DNA of 64,000 nucleotides from Atriophallophorus winterbourni (GCA_013407085.1 JACCGJ010005102.1:1-64000), one strand, 5' to 3'; positions 34,436-45,124 are shown, counted from the stretch's first letter. Notes: generated from the letters alone by a model not told the origin. A program made the numbers and translations.

Positions 34436-36025
34436 ATGAAACAATCTGATGTTCGCGAAACGTGCGTCGTCTGCATGAAAGTCGTCAGTGGTAAGGTCAA
34501 ATCTGGCACGTGTCAAAACTGTTCCCACAAATGCCACGCAAAATGCGACAAATCATTGGCCTCGGATGCGCTATCGATCCTGATGGATGAAAACATGCCT
34601 GGTGTATGCTACGTGTGCAAAAGTTGTCGAGCTAAACCAAACGCAGATTTAACTGCTCGAACAAGTGTTGCACAAAGCAACCTGGATGATCGTATGCTGA
34701 GCTTAGAGCTTACCATACAAACGTTGAAGACATCGGTAGAGACTCAAAATTCTCAGTTTGCCAGTATGTTTTTCAATAAATCGGAAACTACTGACGGTAA
34801 TACCAGTCAGATAAACGCTAAATCTTCAATCTTTCAACATGAATGTTCAGCTGTTGCAACTGTGCCGGAGTGTCTTGAGGAGCGTCCTTTTCATCAAAAG
34901 GCCACCTTTACAAATGCGACTGTTAAAGGCCTGTCTGCCCAAAACATCCCTGGTCCGCAAAAAGATACGAAGCCAAAGCCATCTGCTCACCCGAAGGATC
35001 AGCGAAAACCCTTAGGTTCAAAACCAAAAGTCATCGTGCAAAACACTCCCAAATTGGACACTATAGGTATTCGATATAAGGTAGTTGAAACGTCCAGCAA
35101 CCAGCGAAAGCGCCAAACACACAGTGTACATTCAGTCCATGGACTAAGCGTGATTTGCACCAACGTAAAGGAAACGAGTGCCACCTTACTAGGGGACAGG
35201 CTAAAGCACGATAAAGAAGAATGGAAAAGGTTGTGCAACAACATGGACTTGGAGCCAGTTGAACCACTATCACTGATACGACTAAGTCGTAAACCTACTT
35301 CTTCAAATCTGGACCAGCCAAGATTGCTTAGAATCACGGTTCACTCTGAAAGGGATCTTGAAAACATCTTACTATCCGCTTTTCTCCTGCGTAAGGAGCG
35401 TTCAGAGACCACTTCAAGGATCTTTTCTGATGTGCCCTGGTGGGAAAGGGCCCGAAAGGACCAGCAACAAAACCAAACGAAACAGAGGGATGATCGAAGT
35501 ATAATCCTTTTGGGAGTTCCAGAAGCTGATGAAGCAACTGGTAAAGCGGTGCAGCGCAAACACGATCAGTTACAATGGAGATTCCTCAGTGATATACTTG
35601 GTTTGCATGATGTAGCTGTGACGGACACGTTCCGCATCCCCAAATCTACTAATTATAAGGGCATCGGTCCTAAGCCCCTTAAAATAACGTTCTTGCGTAA
35701 TGATATGTTGAACACGGTCAAAACTCGTTGGGAAAATGGTCGCAGAATAATCCCGCGAGAAATTAGACTAGGTGCATCGAAACACCATATTGGAAAGATA
35801 GATGCACCACTAAGTTCAATAGAAACACTACCAAGTCAATCAGTTGTTGACGTGTCAGAAACAATTTCAGCCGATACGATAGATCACTGTATTCCAACAG
35901 TACAACCCCAAAACGATCAAGCATCCCTGCAAGCAAAAAACCTTCAGTTGCCGACTCTGGAGAAGTCGGCCCAACATATATTCTGCACTCCACTAGCCTT
36001 CTTCCCCACACCCCATCCTTGTTGA
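34436..36025 (+). CDS. CR1 ORF1 protein with PHD-like zinc finger
   Basis: This open frame of 529 codons starts MKQSDVRETCVVCMKVVSGK. The first ~65 residues hold a C4HC3 pattern (CVVC, CQNC, HKCHAKC, CYVCKSC), the PHD-type finger known in CR1 ORF1 proteins. This is followed by a polar linker rich in Lys and Pro. The middle and C-terminal part (about residues 280-450) contains SERDLENILLSAFLLRKE and RSIILLGVPE, which resembles the RRM-like ORF1 fold of LINEs, but that match is weak. It probably binds the element RNA. The first ATG was chosen although the frame is open about 6 codons further 5'. ORF2 starts 12 bp after the stop. The frame is fully open although ORF2 is broken. Confidence 0.85.
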   Translation: MKQSDVRETCVVCMKVVSGKVKSGTCQNCSHKCHAKCDKSLASDALSILMDENMPGVCYVCKSCRAKPNADLTARTSVAQSNLDDRMLSLELTIQTLKTSVETQNSQFASMFFNKSETTDGNTSQINAKSSIFQHECSAVATVPECLEERPFHQKATFTNATVKGLSAQNIPGPQKDTKPKPSAHPKDQRKPLGSKPKVIVQNTPKLDTIGIRYKVVETSSNQRKRQTHSVHSVHGLSVICTNVKETSATLLGDRLKHDKEEWKRLCNNMDLEPVEPLSLIRLSRKPTSSNLDQPRLLRITVHSERDLENILLSAFLLRKERSETTSRIFSDVPWWERARKDQQQNQTKQRDDRSIILLGVPEADEATGKAVQRKHDQLQWRFLSDILGLHDVAVTDTFRIPKSTNYKGIGPKPLKITFLRNDMLNTVKTRWENGRRIIPREIRLGASKHHIGKIDAPLSSIETLPSQSVVDVSETISADTIDHCIPTVQPQNDQASLQAKNLQLPTLEKSAQHIFCTPLAFFPTPHPC

Positions 36026-36037
36026 GATAAAACAACT

Positions 36038-37163
36038 ATGAAATGCATCTACACCAACGCACAATGTTTCGGACACAAAATTGGTGAACTGCGTGCAGTT
36101 TTTCTGAGATGTTCACCAGACATCATCGCCGTAACGGAAACGTGGCTGCAGACTCAACAAACAAATAGTGAACTAGAATTACCAGGAATGTCACTTATTC
36201 GTCATGACCGGGAAACCAGAGGAGGAGGAGTAGCTTTGCATTATAGCCAAAACCTTCTATGCCTCGAGATTACGTATCCAGACATCTTGTTACTGGATAC
36301 ACTCTGGTGCTCAATCCGACTAGCTAACGGCGAAGACTGTGTTTTGGGAGCAGTATATCGCCCACCGTCTGCACAGGAAACTTACAATCTGGCCCTACTG
36401 GATAAAATTTGCATGGTTACTTCCAGATACACTTGTGGATTTTTGATTATGGGTGACTTCAATTTACCGATTTATATTAATAATAGCTTTTTACCTGCAT
36501 ATAATCTATGAATAATCTATGACTTTCGAAAAGCAGGACGGAAGCACACAACCGGTTTCGCGGTTATTGCCGCTCATCAGGTATGCGTATCCGTGACCTG
36601 ACATTCGAACGCCGATCTGACTTTGTGCTAAACCCAATTATTTGCGAATTCGAGGATAAATCCTCATTTGCAAATTGAAATTTAGCTTTCAATGTGGGGA
36701 CTAAGCTAAGTCCCACAAGTGGTGCATTGCAGCACCGGTAACTGTTTGGAATATTTTTCAACATTCCAATAACAGCACGATGGTTAATTTTTGATTTAAG
36801 CCAGATTTATATTAATAAGTAGTATATGACGTTCGAAAAGCAGGACGGAAGCATACAACCGGTTTCGCGGTTATTGCCGCTCATCAGGTATGTGTATCCG
36901 TGACCTGAAATTCGAACGCCGATCTGACTTTGTGCTAAACCTAATTATTTACGAATTCGAGGATAAATCCTCATTTGCATCTGCAGAGCAGTACCATTTA
37001 CCCAGAACACTCCCTCGAGCGCGCATTCAGTGAGTTGTTTGACGATATTCTTCTTTATAACCACATTACATGTAATACCCGATACCGGGGAAACGATTTG
37101 CACTCACTCTTAGATCTCGTTCTGACAAGCAATGAACATGACATGAAAGTCCACTCTGACTAA
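36038..37163 (+). pseudogene. CR1 ORF2 endonuclease (APE type), interrupted
   Basis: It begins MKCIYTNAQCFGHKIGELRA and contains DIIAVTETWL, RGGGVALHY, GAVYRPPS and IMGDFNLP, the order of an APE-like endonuclease. The frame is cut at GDFNLP by a 508-bp insertion (36471-36978). Beyond it the same protein continues (NLQSSTIYPEH ... LLDLVLTSNEHDM). If the insertion is set aside the frame joins without a shift. A shift follows near 37150, before the HVVI block at about 37170. Normally this enzyme nicks target DNA for priming. Confidence 0.85.
36471..36978. repeat. Family F repeat inserted into CR1 endonuclease
   Basis: This 508-bp insert holds about 1.5 tandem copies of a unit of about 305 bp. 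TTCGAAAAGCAGGACGGAAG occurs at about 36526 and again at about 36832, each followed by ACCGGTTTCGCGGTTATTGC. The antisense CR1 copy at 11935-11960 shows the uninterrupted junction (TTTACCGAATCTGCAG). Thus the insert lies between TTTACCGA and ATCTGCAG and no target duplication is evident. Confidence 0.85.
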
Positions 37164-37248
37164 ATGATCACGTCGTCATCCAGTTTGACTATCTGTTTGA
37201 AGCTGTAAGAACAAATGATGCCGTAAAAGAGTTAGGTGGATCAACACT

Positions 37249-39318
37249 ATGGCGTTGAGTGATGCTCTGAAAAACACGTTTAACTCCCACCCGGAAACCA
37301 GCAACGTACATGACATTTGGATATGGCTAATATCTAATCTCAAAAGTTCAATCGAAGTGAGCTCCGAATTTGTCCTCAGGAACTCAAGAAAAAACTTTGA
37401 ATTTAAATTAAGAAGCCGAACTCGTAAGTGGTTAACGGTACGAAACATTGCTTGGCGACACCATCGGCAGAACCCATCATCCGAGACCTGGGAAACATTC
37501 CGTTTACTGCGGAACAAAGTAAACAAATTTGTCATCCAAGACAAGTTGTGCTTTCAAGAAGTGATATCAAGCATGATGGAGCGAAACCCCAAAATACTAT
37601 ATCGTATGGTTAACGATCAAGCTGAGGTGAAACCTGGAGTAGCGTCCGTGAACACATCAGCTGGACCAACAACAACTGCAGCAGAAACTGCTGATGCTTT
37701 AGCCACGTTTTATTCATCGGTATTCAACCCGATACAACATGCAATAAACAGCCCAAATTCAACACTTTCAAACACGGTTGCCCTAAGTGAAATAAGTGTC
37801 ACTGAGAAACGCGTCCTCCAAGGTTTATTTAATCTTAAAACCGGAAAGTCTCCTGGGGCCGAAGGAATAACCCCGAAAATATTGAAGCAATTTGCGAGTT
37901 TGCTATACAAACCACTCACTTATTTGTTCGAGCAAACACTGGCAAGCGGAGTGATTCCTACAGATTGGAAACGAGGAATAATTTCTCCAATTTTCAAAGG
38001 TGGAAATCGCTCCGATGATTCCAATTACCGACCCGTTATTCTATTACCAGTGATTTCAAAATTACTTGAGCGACTCATTGTTGACGAACTAATTAAACAT
38101 TTCGAGAACAATCAGTTGCTTTCGAGGAACCAGCATGGATTCAGACGAAATTATTCCTCTTTGTCTAATTCACTGGTAACGCTAGATGATTGGACAAAAT
38201 CGGTAGATAAAGGACAAGCAATACACGCGTGCTACTTAGATATTTCAAAAGCATTCGATCGTGTTGACCATTCCCTACTACTGCAGAAGCTTGAAAGGTT
38301 TGGTATCACTGGAAAGTTGCTAAATTGGCTAAATGACTTCCAAACAAATCGCACTAACCAGGTACGTGTTGATGGTGTATTATCCAATCCAATTGCAGCA
38401 ACTAGCGGAGTTCCCCAAGGCTCAGTCCTTGGTCCGATCCTCTTTCTGGTGTATGTCAATGAAATACCGGAAATTGTTCGATGTAACATTTCGTTATTTG
38501 CGGACGACATAAAGATTTGGGGCAGCGTTCGTAGTCCAGAATACTGTCTGCTATTACAAAAGGATCTTGATACGATTCATAGCTGGTCGTTGAAGAACAA
38601 ACTGCCGTTTAACTTAAACAAATACAGGATCATGAATGTGGAGAATCGAGTAGAGTTCACATATCACATAGGTTCGCATTTCCTTGAAAATTGCAGTGAA
38701 GAAAAAGATTTGGGTGTCTGGATATGCTACAGTTTAAAAACATCACTTCAAACTAACAGTGCCTTTAAAAAAGCAACATGTGTTCTAAATCTACTCAAAC
38801 GTGTATTTGGGAAATTTTCTCCCAAGATATTCCCAAGGATGATGATTACATACCTGAGACCAGTCATGGAATACGGTGTGCAGTCATGGTCTCCGTGGCT
38901 CAAGAGGGATGTGGAACTTATGCAGCGAATCTATTACCGCTTAACGAAACTAGTTCTCAGCATCCGAAACAAACCATATAAAGAAAGGATAGCTCAACTG
39001 AATCTGTTCGATTTTCCCTATCGACGAATCAGAGGAGAACTTATCTTACTTTACAAAACATTCCATACCCCGAACCATCCCTTACAGGATTTATTCACGC
39101 GAAGGGATACGAGGAATTATCGGACCCATGAATATGTGCTGGTCGTACCCCATCCCCGCCTGAACTGTAGAAGGTATTTTTACTCTGTCCGTGTCTGTTT
39201 TACTTGGAACAGTTTACCTTCAACCGTTGCTCACGCCACTAACTTGCATGACTTTAAAACGAAATTAGACGAATTTTTATTGCATTATTCGTTTCCAGAA
39301 CACTTATATACTGTTTAA
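37249..39318 (+). CDS. CR1 ORF2 reverse transcriptase region
   Basis: An unbroken frame of 689 codons from an ATG that is only the first after a frameshift, so it is the C-terminal part of ORF2. Motifs: KSPGAEGITPKIL (about residue 200), WKRGIISPIFKGGNRSDDSN, ACYLDISKAFDRVDHSLL, SGVPQGSVLGPILFLVYVNE, catalytic LFADDIKIW (about residue 420), EEKDLGVWICYSLKTS, RPVMEYGVQSWSPWLKRDV, and FYSVRVCFTWNSLPST near the end. All CR1 RT blocks are present, so the polymerase domain itself looks intact. It would be translated only by frameshift from the endonuclease. Gly replaces Asp in the usual PGADG block. Confidence 0.9.
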   Translation: MALSDALKNTFNSHPETSNVHDIWIWLISNLKSSIEVSSEFVLRNSRKNFEFKLRSRTRKWLTVRNIAWRHHRQNPSSETWETFRLLRNKVNKFVIQDKLCFQEVISSMMERNPKILYRMVNDQAEVKPGVASVNTSAGPTTTAAETADALATFYSSVFNPIQHAINSPNSTLSNTVALSEISVTEKRVLQGLFNLKTGKSPGAEGITPKILKQFASLLYKPLTYLFEQTLASGVIPTDWKRGIISPIFKGGNRSDDSNYRPVILLPVISKLLERLIVDELIKHFENNQLLSRNQHGFRRNYSSLSNSLVTLDDWTKSVDKGQAIHACYLDISKAFDRVDHSLLLQKLERFGITGKLLNWLNDFQTNRTNQVRVDGVLSNPIAATSGVPQGSVLGPILFLVYVNEIPEIVRCNISLFADDIKIWGSVRSPEYCLLLQKDLDTIHSWSLKNKLPFNLNKYRIMNVENRVEFTYHIGSHFLENCSEEKDLGVWICYSLKTSLQTNSAFKKATCVLNLLKRVFGKFSPKIFPRMMITYLRPVMEYGVQSWSPWLKRDVELMQRIYYRLTKLVLSIRNKPYKERIAQLNLFDFPYRRIRGELILLYKTFHTPNHPLQDLFTRRDTRNYRTHEYVLVVPHPRLNCRRYFYSVRVCFTWNSLPSTVAHATNLHDFKTKLDEFLLHYSFPEHLYTV

Positions 39319-39444
39319 TCTATGTTCTTATATTGTTTATACACTTAAATTTCAATTTTTACCATCCTATGGTTGTTGTTAAGCTTGTTGCTTTTTAGAC
39401 CATTAAAAACCTTGAATTACCTTGAATTACGTGCAACAAAACTA

Positions 39445-41634
39445 ATGGAGAAACAAAATCGCGAATGGATTTCCATGATGATCACAGATGCCCACGAAAT
39501 ACTGAAGAAATACAAAGCTATAATAAATGAAGAACGAGCGAGGTGCGACGTCCACATTGGGCAGCAACTAACAGATAACCTGGAGAAAGCAATTAAGATA
39601 ACAACGAGCCGAGCGAAAATGAAGACGCGAAGAACACTTGACCTGAAATCGCAAAGAATTAAGCCTAATGAATGGGATAATTACGCAGAAACCTTGGTGA
39701 GAAACCTCTCAAAAAAGCAATTGATAACAACCGAAGAACGGGTGCTTGCGAAAGGACTAAACTTTAATTATCGGGATGCCGACTCAAGTGAATTCTTAGC
39801 GGGTCTGGAGGACATAATCAAATCTCAGGATTTGGATGAGGAAACAAGAGAAAATGTTCGGCAAAAAATCATTCCCGTATTGCAGAGAAATGTAGAACAC
39901 CAGATGTTTAGCTATGCGGAAAGGAAAGTCATCAAACAACTTAAGAACGACCAGAACATAGTCATCTTACCCGCAGACAAAGGGCGAATGACGGTAGTCA
40001 TGGATAAAGCTGATTACATCGAGAAAGCCGAAGAACTGCTGCGGGACACGACCACCTACCGACAAGTCAGTGAAGATGAAACGAAACGACTAGAAAACAA
40101 GATTAACGCTGCCCTCAAGAAACTGAAGTTCAAGGCACAGATTACCAGTGCCGAGTATTTCCGAATGAAACCGGAAGATTCCTCAATCCTGCGATTCTAC
40201 GGTTTACCAAAGGGGCACAAACAAGGTATCCCACTGCGTCCAATTGTTTCACTGCCGGGAGCACCCACGTATCGATTGTCGAAAGAACTACGAAGAAAAC
40301 TCCTATATCTCGTCAGAGGCTCGGACCACTCCGTACAATCGGCAGAAGAATTTCTCAGAAAATTGCAAAACGTGAAGATTACTGAAGACGAGCTGATGGT
40401 CTCTTTCGATGTCACCGCCCTATTTACGTCGTACGACCTTACACTCGCCAAGCAAACAATTTCATCGCTGCTAACGGAACACGGAACAACGTATGGCGGA
40501 AATCGAGTCACTCATTAGGAACTAATGACGCTTTTGGACCTTTGTCTCCACACTCAATTTAAATTCAATGGAAAATTGTATGAGCAGATCAAAGGGTCAA
40601 TGGGGTAACCTATATCTGGACTGATAGCGGAAGCAGTAATGCAGAGATTGGAACGCATTGCCATTCCTCTAATAGAACCGAAACTTTGGGTACGCTACGT
40701 GGACGACACATTCGTCATAATAAAGAAATCGCAAGTAGAATACGCTCATAGACTACTGAACTGCGTCTTCACAGGAATACAGTTCACAAAAGAAACTGAA
40801 ATCAACAGGTGCCTACCGTTCTTGGATGTCCTCGTAACTAGAAGCGACACAGGATCCCTCCAGACAAGTGTCTACCGAAAGCACACACATACGGACCATA
40901 TCCTGAACTTTAAAAGCAAGCATCCGACTGCACACAAAAGGAGCTGCGTACGAACGCTATTCAACCGAGCGCAGACGCACTGCAACTCGTCTGAAACGCG
41001 GGTAGAGGAAGAAAGATACCTTTTCAAAGTCCTGAAGAAAAACGGCTACCCGAAGAGCTTTATACTAAGATACAAATCTCCTAGAAGCTTGCCTACGGAG
41101 CAACCAAACGCACAGGTCAGGAAACCTTTACCTTACATTGAGAATGTTTCAGAAATCGCTGCAAGAGTACTATGACCACTCGGAATCAATGTTGCACACA
41201 GACCTACACGAACACTCCGCAATCAGCTGTGCAAATTGAAAGATAACTTGAAAGAAGAAGACAAAACAAACGTGGTCTACAAAATCCCATGCGCGGATTG
41301 TGAGATGCATTGCGTGGGACAAACTGGAAGGAGGCTGGGTACCAGACTGAATGAACACCAATCAGCGGTAAGGAGGCACGACTATAAATCGTTACTATCA
41401 ATTCACGTCGATCAAGAGGGACACCAAGTCAACTGGAATGGAACCAGAGTCATTGCAAGGGGACGCGCGCGCCACATACGGGAATTCCTCGAGGCGTGGC
41501 ACTCCACAACGCGGTCATTGAATCAACACGTTCAATTGGACGACATGTATGTGCCAATGAGGAACCGAACATTAAGATGCGTGACCTTGAGAACAACCAA
41601 TGACGAGGAAATAAACAGAACGGTCAGCGTATAA
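39445..41634 (+). pseudogene. Penelope-like RT plus GIY-YIG endonuclease, three nonsense codons
   Basis: One frame runs from MEKQNREW to the TAA at 41632. RT blocks: NIVILPADKGRMTVVMDKAD (about 39955-40014), RFYGLPKGHKQGIPLRPIVS (40195-40250), VSFDVTALFTS (40401), then after two stops the catalytic YVDDTFVI (40695-40720) and LPFLDVLVTR. The C-terminus has YKIPCADCEMHC-VGQTGRRLGTRLNEH (41281-41355), the PLE form of GIY-YIG. In-frame stops are TAG 40516-40518, TAA 40606-40608 and TGA 41173-41175. No frameshift is needed otherwise, so decay is recent and by point changes. PLEs use their endonuclease to nick DNA and prime reverse transcription. Confidence 0.9.
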
Positions 41635-41678
41635 AATCAGAAAACACGACGGTTACGAACATTTCGCAAGAAGTTCAG

Positions 41679-41711
41679 CTGACGATGTCATCTAGCTTGA
41701 TGACGAAACGT
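41679..41711 (+). ncRNA. Hammerhead-ribozyme-like core at the PLE 3' region
   Basis: CTGACGA, then a 6-bp hairpin GTCATC/GATGAC with a 6-nt loop, then GAAACGT, 45 bp after the PLE stop codon. CUGANGA and GAAA around stem II are the conserved hammerhead core, and PLEs of many animals are known to carry hammerhead motifs. One extra base sits between CTGACGA and the hairpin. The cleavage-site strand (stems I and III) was not identified, so only the core is called. Confidence 0.5.
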
Positions 41712-41760
41712 CCTACTGTTACAATGCCAGCTCAGCGAACACACAACACAGAACATTTCA

Positions 41761-42529
41761 ACTCTAATGGCGTCGAAGTGTCAAATAGTTTTATGGTACT
41801 AAGTTGAACTAGACAGATGCACCATAGGGCTAAAATTGAGTTCCATAAATGCTTTGGAATAAAATTTTCGAATTAGGGGCTTTGAGTTGGTGAGCATCAT
41901 TTAAGAAATTTTCTAAATAGTTTTATCTTTTATTACACTACTTTGCGAAACAATAATAATTTCTACCGCTTTAATTCATTTACTTAATTCATTTTGATCT
42001 TTAGTAAGCTTCAGAGAAATAGATGTTGAATAAGACAATAGTGTCTGTCTATTATAAAAATATTCACTTTTTGATTTTCAACTTCGTCTACTCTCATTCC
42101 CACGTAAAAGTTTGAACATACCGCGAACCACTTCATTTCAATTCGCGCGCGCAAAAAACCGTTCGCACCGCGGTTGAGTCGATGAGAAATCGATGATAAA
42201 TTAAGTTGTAGTCCAGTGTCAATCAAGTTGGTCTAACGAATCAAATTGATTGAAATGAACTCGCGCGAGAAAGGGAAAATTCGTCCGGGTTGAGTAAATT
42301 AATGCGCAAGGTGTAAGCAGGGTTGCAACTTCGGTATGGTAAAATTGTGCTGTAAGAACTAACATTGGGTGTTCTTCCCAAAGTTTGACCAATTAGAATT
42401 GAAGGCGTAAGGTGATTGGTTGGAATTAATTTGACAACTAATTGGTTGAAGCCAACCAATGAAGACATCCCTTTTCATCGCATTAATATACTATAGGCCA
42501 AGTAAATTAAAGGTTGAACTTGTAAACCA
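41761..42529. other. No recognised feature
   Basis: Non-coding and AT-rich. Confidence 0.4.
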
Positions 42530-43260
42530 CTGTTAGGTAAGTTTGCACACCTAAGGATGGAGCTAAGCCCATAGACTTGAAACAATAATCCGTATTTGCA
42601 CACATTTCCATCACACCCCAAGACTGCGTCGTGCTGTTTGCACTCATCAGGTAGGGACAGTAAAATCCGGATCCGCATGCGCTTGAAACAGTACAAGAAT
42701 GATAAGCAAGTTGCGCAAGTATGCCAGTGTTGGATAATGCCGGTCCGACCAACCTGTTCAATCACGAGTCCAAACTCATGTAGATACGGTTTAAACCCAT
42801 GACCACGAACGAAAAAGCTCATTTGCATGCATCTCCATCAAACACACCCCACGACCGGTTTCATGCTGTTTGCGCTCATCAGGTAGGGACAGTAGGATCA
42901 GGATCAGTATGCGCTTGAAACAGTGGAAGAATGGTAAACAAGGAGCGCTTGTATTCCACTGTTGGATAAGGCTGGTCTGACCAACATGTACAATCACGAG
43001 TCCAAACACGTGTATAATGGGGTTACACCCATAACCATGAACCAAAAATCTCAATTGCATGCATTTCCATCAAACACGCACACCGACGACTGGTTTCGTG
43101 CTGTTTCCATTCGTGAGGTAGGGACAGTAAGATCAGGATCCGCATGCGCTTGAAACAGTGGAGGAATGGTAAACAAGGTGTGAACTTGTAAGCCACTTTT
43201 GAATCAGTCTGGCGCGACTAACCTGTTCAATCGTGTGCCCACGATAATCAAGATGCGTTA
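42530..43260. repeat. Tandem repeat, family C, about 235-bp unit, three copies
   Basis: The phrase GGT(C/T)(C/T)GACCAAC(C/A)TGT recurs at about 42742 and 42972, with a decayed form near 43210. Each is followed by CAATCACGAGTCCAAAC-like sequence, then CATGCATnTCCATCAAACAC, ACGAnTGGTTTC and a TGAAACAGTGGAnGAATGG block. Copies differ by many substitutions, so this is an old array. A partly inverted relative is at 45125-45615. Confidence 0.82.
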
Positions 43261-43849
43261 AAACCAATGTGTTTTGTGTGTGATGGAAATATATACCAGT
43301 GCTGAATTTTTTAACAAAGGTTATTAGAGAAAATATTGTTTTGAAGGTGTAAAATGTTTATTTCATATTCGACGACGCTGTTTTCGATTGGTCCGAAGAC
43401 CAAGAAATTTGCATTAATATTCGGGGCGAGATAAAAGCCTCGGCATGGAAGAGAACAGATCACAGGCTATAGGGAAAATATGTTGTTGATGCGCGATTTC
43501 GGACGCAATAACGCTGATCAATTTGTGGTACGTGCGGAGGTTCTACTCGACAATTAACTGCAACAAATCAGTTGACAAGGAATCAGATCAGATGCAGCTC
43601 AATCGTGCAATATTCTACATAATGTTCAACACAAGATAAATTACATATTCGCACAATATGAAGGGGTTAAACGCTTTCTTAATTTTACGATGACTAGATC
43701 CATTTTACAGAGATATGTTGAAGCGAAACGGATGAAAAATGACTGATATAATGGTAATAGAGATGGCAATAGTGACAGCAAAAGCTTGAGTTTTGAAACG
43801 TTAGTTGAGGAGTGAGTTGGAATAATCAGCGATTAGCCTATCAAAGGAA
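43261..43849. other. No recognised feature
   Basis: Non-coding, nothing recognised. Confidence 0.4.
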
Positions 43850-44110
43850 TAAAAGTGTAAACAAAGTTATACTTGTATGCCACTGTTGTATAGGGTTCTT
43901 ACAAATGAATCACGACGTTCAAATACAGAATCACAAAGTGAATCCTGGCCAAGCGCTCGAGGTATTTATTAAAGACCAATGTATTGTGGTGCTCACATCC
44001 CCCGCACATACACACCACTACCGGTTTCTGGTTGTTTGCTGTCATCAGGTGAAGACAGTAAGATCAGGTTCAGTGAGCCTTGAAACAGTGGATAAGTGGT
44101 AAACACACCA
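43850..44110. repeat. Dispersed repeat, family B
   Basis: It contains TATACTTGTATGCCACTGTT, CTCACATCCCCCGCACATAC, CACTACCGGTTTCTGG, TCATCAGGTGAAGACAGTAA and CCTTGAAACAGTGG, as in the copies at 2520 and 6495. Confidence 0.75.
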
Positions 44111-44269
44111 AGGGATTGGGATGTGAACACCACATTACACTGAATAAAAGTGTAGTTTTCAAATAATTTCCGCAAAGCTTTCATGAGAGACAGAAATTGC
44201 TCGTGCAATAATTTTGATGCATAGGCTTATCATCATAAAACTTTTTGAAAGGAATACACTTGAGCAGTA

Positions 44270-44560
44270 TAAACGTCAAGTAAAAGGAGTGCATTTTAAA
44301 ATTTGAGGTAAGATACAAGAGAAGTCAAAGAGCAAAGACTATATGTGTATAATGACGGCCGGCCTAGTTCAGTGAGCATAGAAACAAGATGACGAGTCCA
44401 GGTTACGTTATGGAAAACGATGTCGCATAGGAACCTAACAAATTTCTCTCTAATAAGATATACGGATGTAATGCTAGATCACTGGAGATTGCAGCACAAA
44501 GCCTGCCGCTTGTTGCCGCACAGATAAATGAAACACAACTTTTACTCAATTCTCCGTATT
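44270..44560 (-). mobile_element. Degenerate CR1-like RT fragment (second lineage)
   Basis: It resembles 28090-28260: GATGACGAGTCCAGGTTACG, then AACGATGTCGCATAGG corresponds to the block coding a VTWTxHL motif on the minus strand. It is too decayed for a reading frame. Confidence 0.5.
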
Positions 44561-44574
44561 AATAATCGAATCAG

Positions 44575-44680
44575 CGTATATATAGTACTGATCTAACCGA
44601 TTGCACTCAAATTTCTTTGCATTATGAATACACGATCGGTCCCAAACATATTCCAATCGTATAGATAGTAATTTATTTTG
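44575..44680 (+). mobile_element. PLE 3'-terminal fragment
   Basis: GATCTAACCGATTGCACTCA, ATTATGAATACACGATCGGT and CCAAACATATTCCAATCG match the sequence that follows the hammerhead-like core at 52520-52600 and, inverted, near 4350-4390. A similar end starts at the right window edge on the minus strand (63955-64000). Confidence 0.5.
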
Positions 44681-45124
44681 TTGGCAAAATTTGAAGTTAG
44701 CTGGTGGTCACTAATAATTGATCTGTTCAAGTTTTATTGTCCTCCATTCTTCTTTATATGTTTTTTCACAAACGTCGGACAAATTCAGATTTGAGATACA
44801 CTATTATTTGGAATCAAAGATTGCACCAACCTGGCTACATCCTCTAAGTTTAGGACGTCTGTTACCTGTTAATAGAATATCTACATGAAATATCATTGCC
44901 ATGCTCTGTTTTTACTAAGAAGATACAAGAATAAACCTGAGATATTAGGCCAATAATGACTTGTGTTGAAATAGTGTAAAATGATAAGTCTGATAGGCAT
45001 TTGTTCCATTAAAGTAATAGGATGCATAGCTACAACATCGATACTACGGCGGTCCAAAGTTGTTTGGATTCAAGGATGAAAACTGAACGGCTAGTTCGTT
45101 ACGTCATTTTGCAGAAATTAAATA

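Larger units (their letters stand above)
33976..39430 (+). mobile_element. Full-length CR1-like non-LTR retrotransposon with a nested repeat
   Basis: It has all parts in order: a 5' UTR (33976-34435), ORF1 (34436-36025), ORF2 endonuclease (36038 onward, split by an insertion at 36471-36978), RT (37249-39318), and a 3' UTR ending in TTTTTAGACCATTAAA plus CCTTGAATTA repeats. The 5' end matches the minus-strand copy ending at 14553. ORF2 has frameshifts near 37150 and 37240, so the copy is probably not active. A PLE follows directly at 39431. Confidence 0.92.
39431..41760 (+). mobile_element. Penelope-like element, 5'-truncated, with 3' region
   Basis: A single long coding frame (39445-41634) carries the Penelope RT and GIY-YIG endonuclease, followed by a 3' region with a hammerhead-like core (41679-41711). 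It starts directly at the CR1 3' end (39430). Whether PLE sequence is missing 5' of here, and which of the two landed first, cannot be decided because no duplication is seen. Confidence 0.85.

Noticed and set aside
34999..35559. Minus-strand open frames opposite CR1 ORF1
   Set aside because: They mirror a clear plus-strand coding region with a zinc finger. No independent evidence.
39373..39444. CR1-PLE fusion ORF across the junction at 39430
   Set aside because: The open frame reads through non-coding CR1 tail by chance, and the first PLE ATG is at 39445.
42475..43153. Open frames in the family C array
   Set aside because: They repeat with the 235-bp unit and differ in frame between units. 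Repeat-derived, with no sign of selection for coding.
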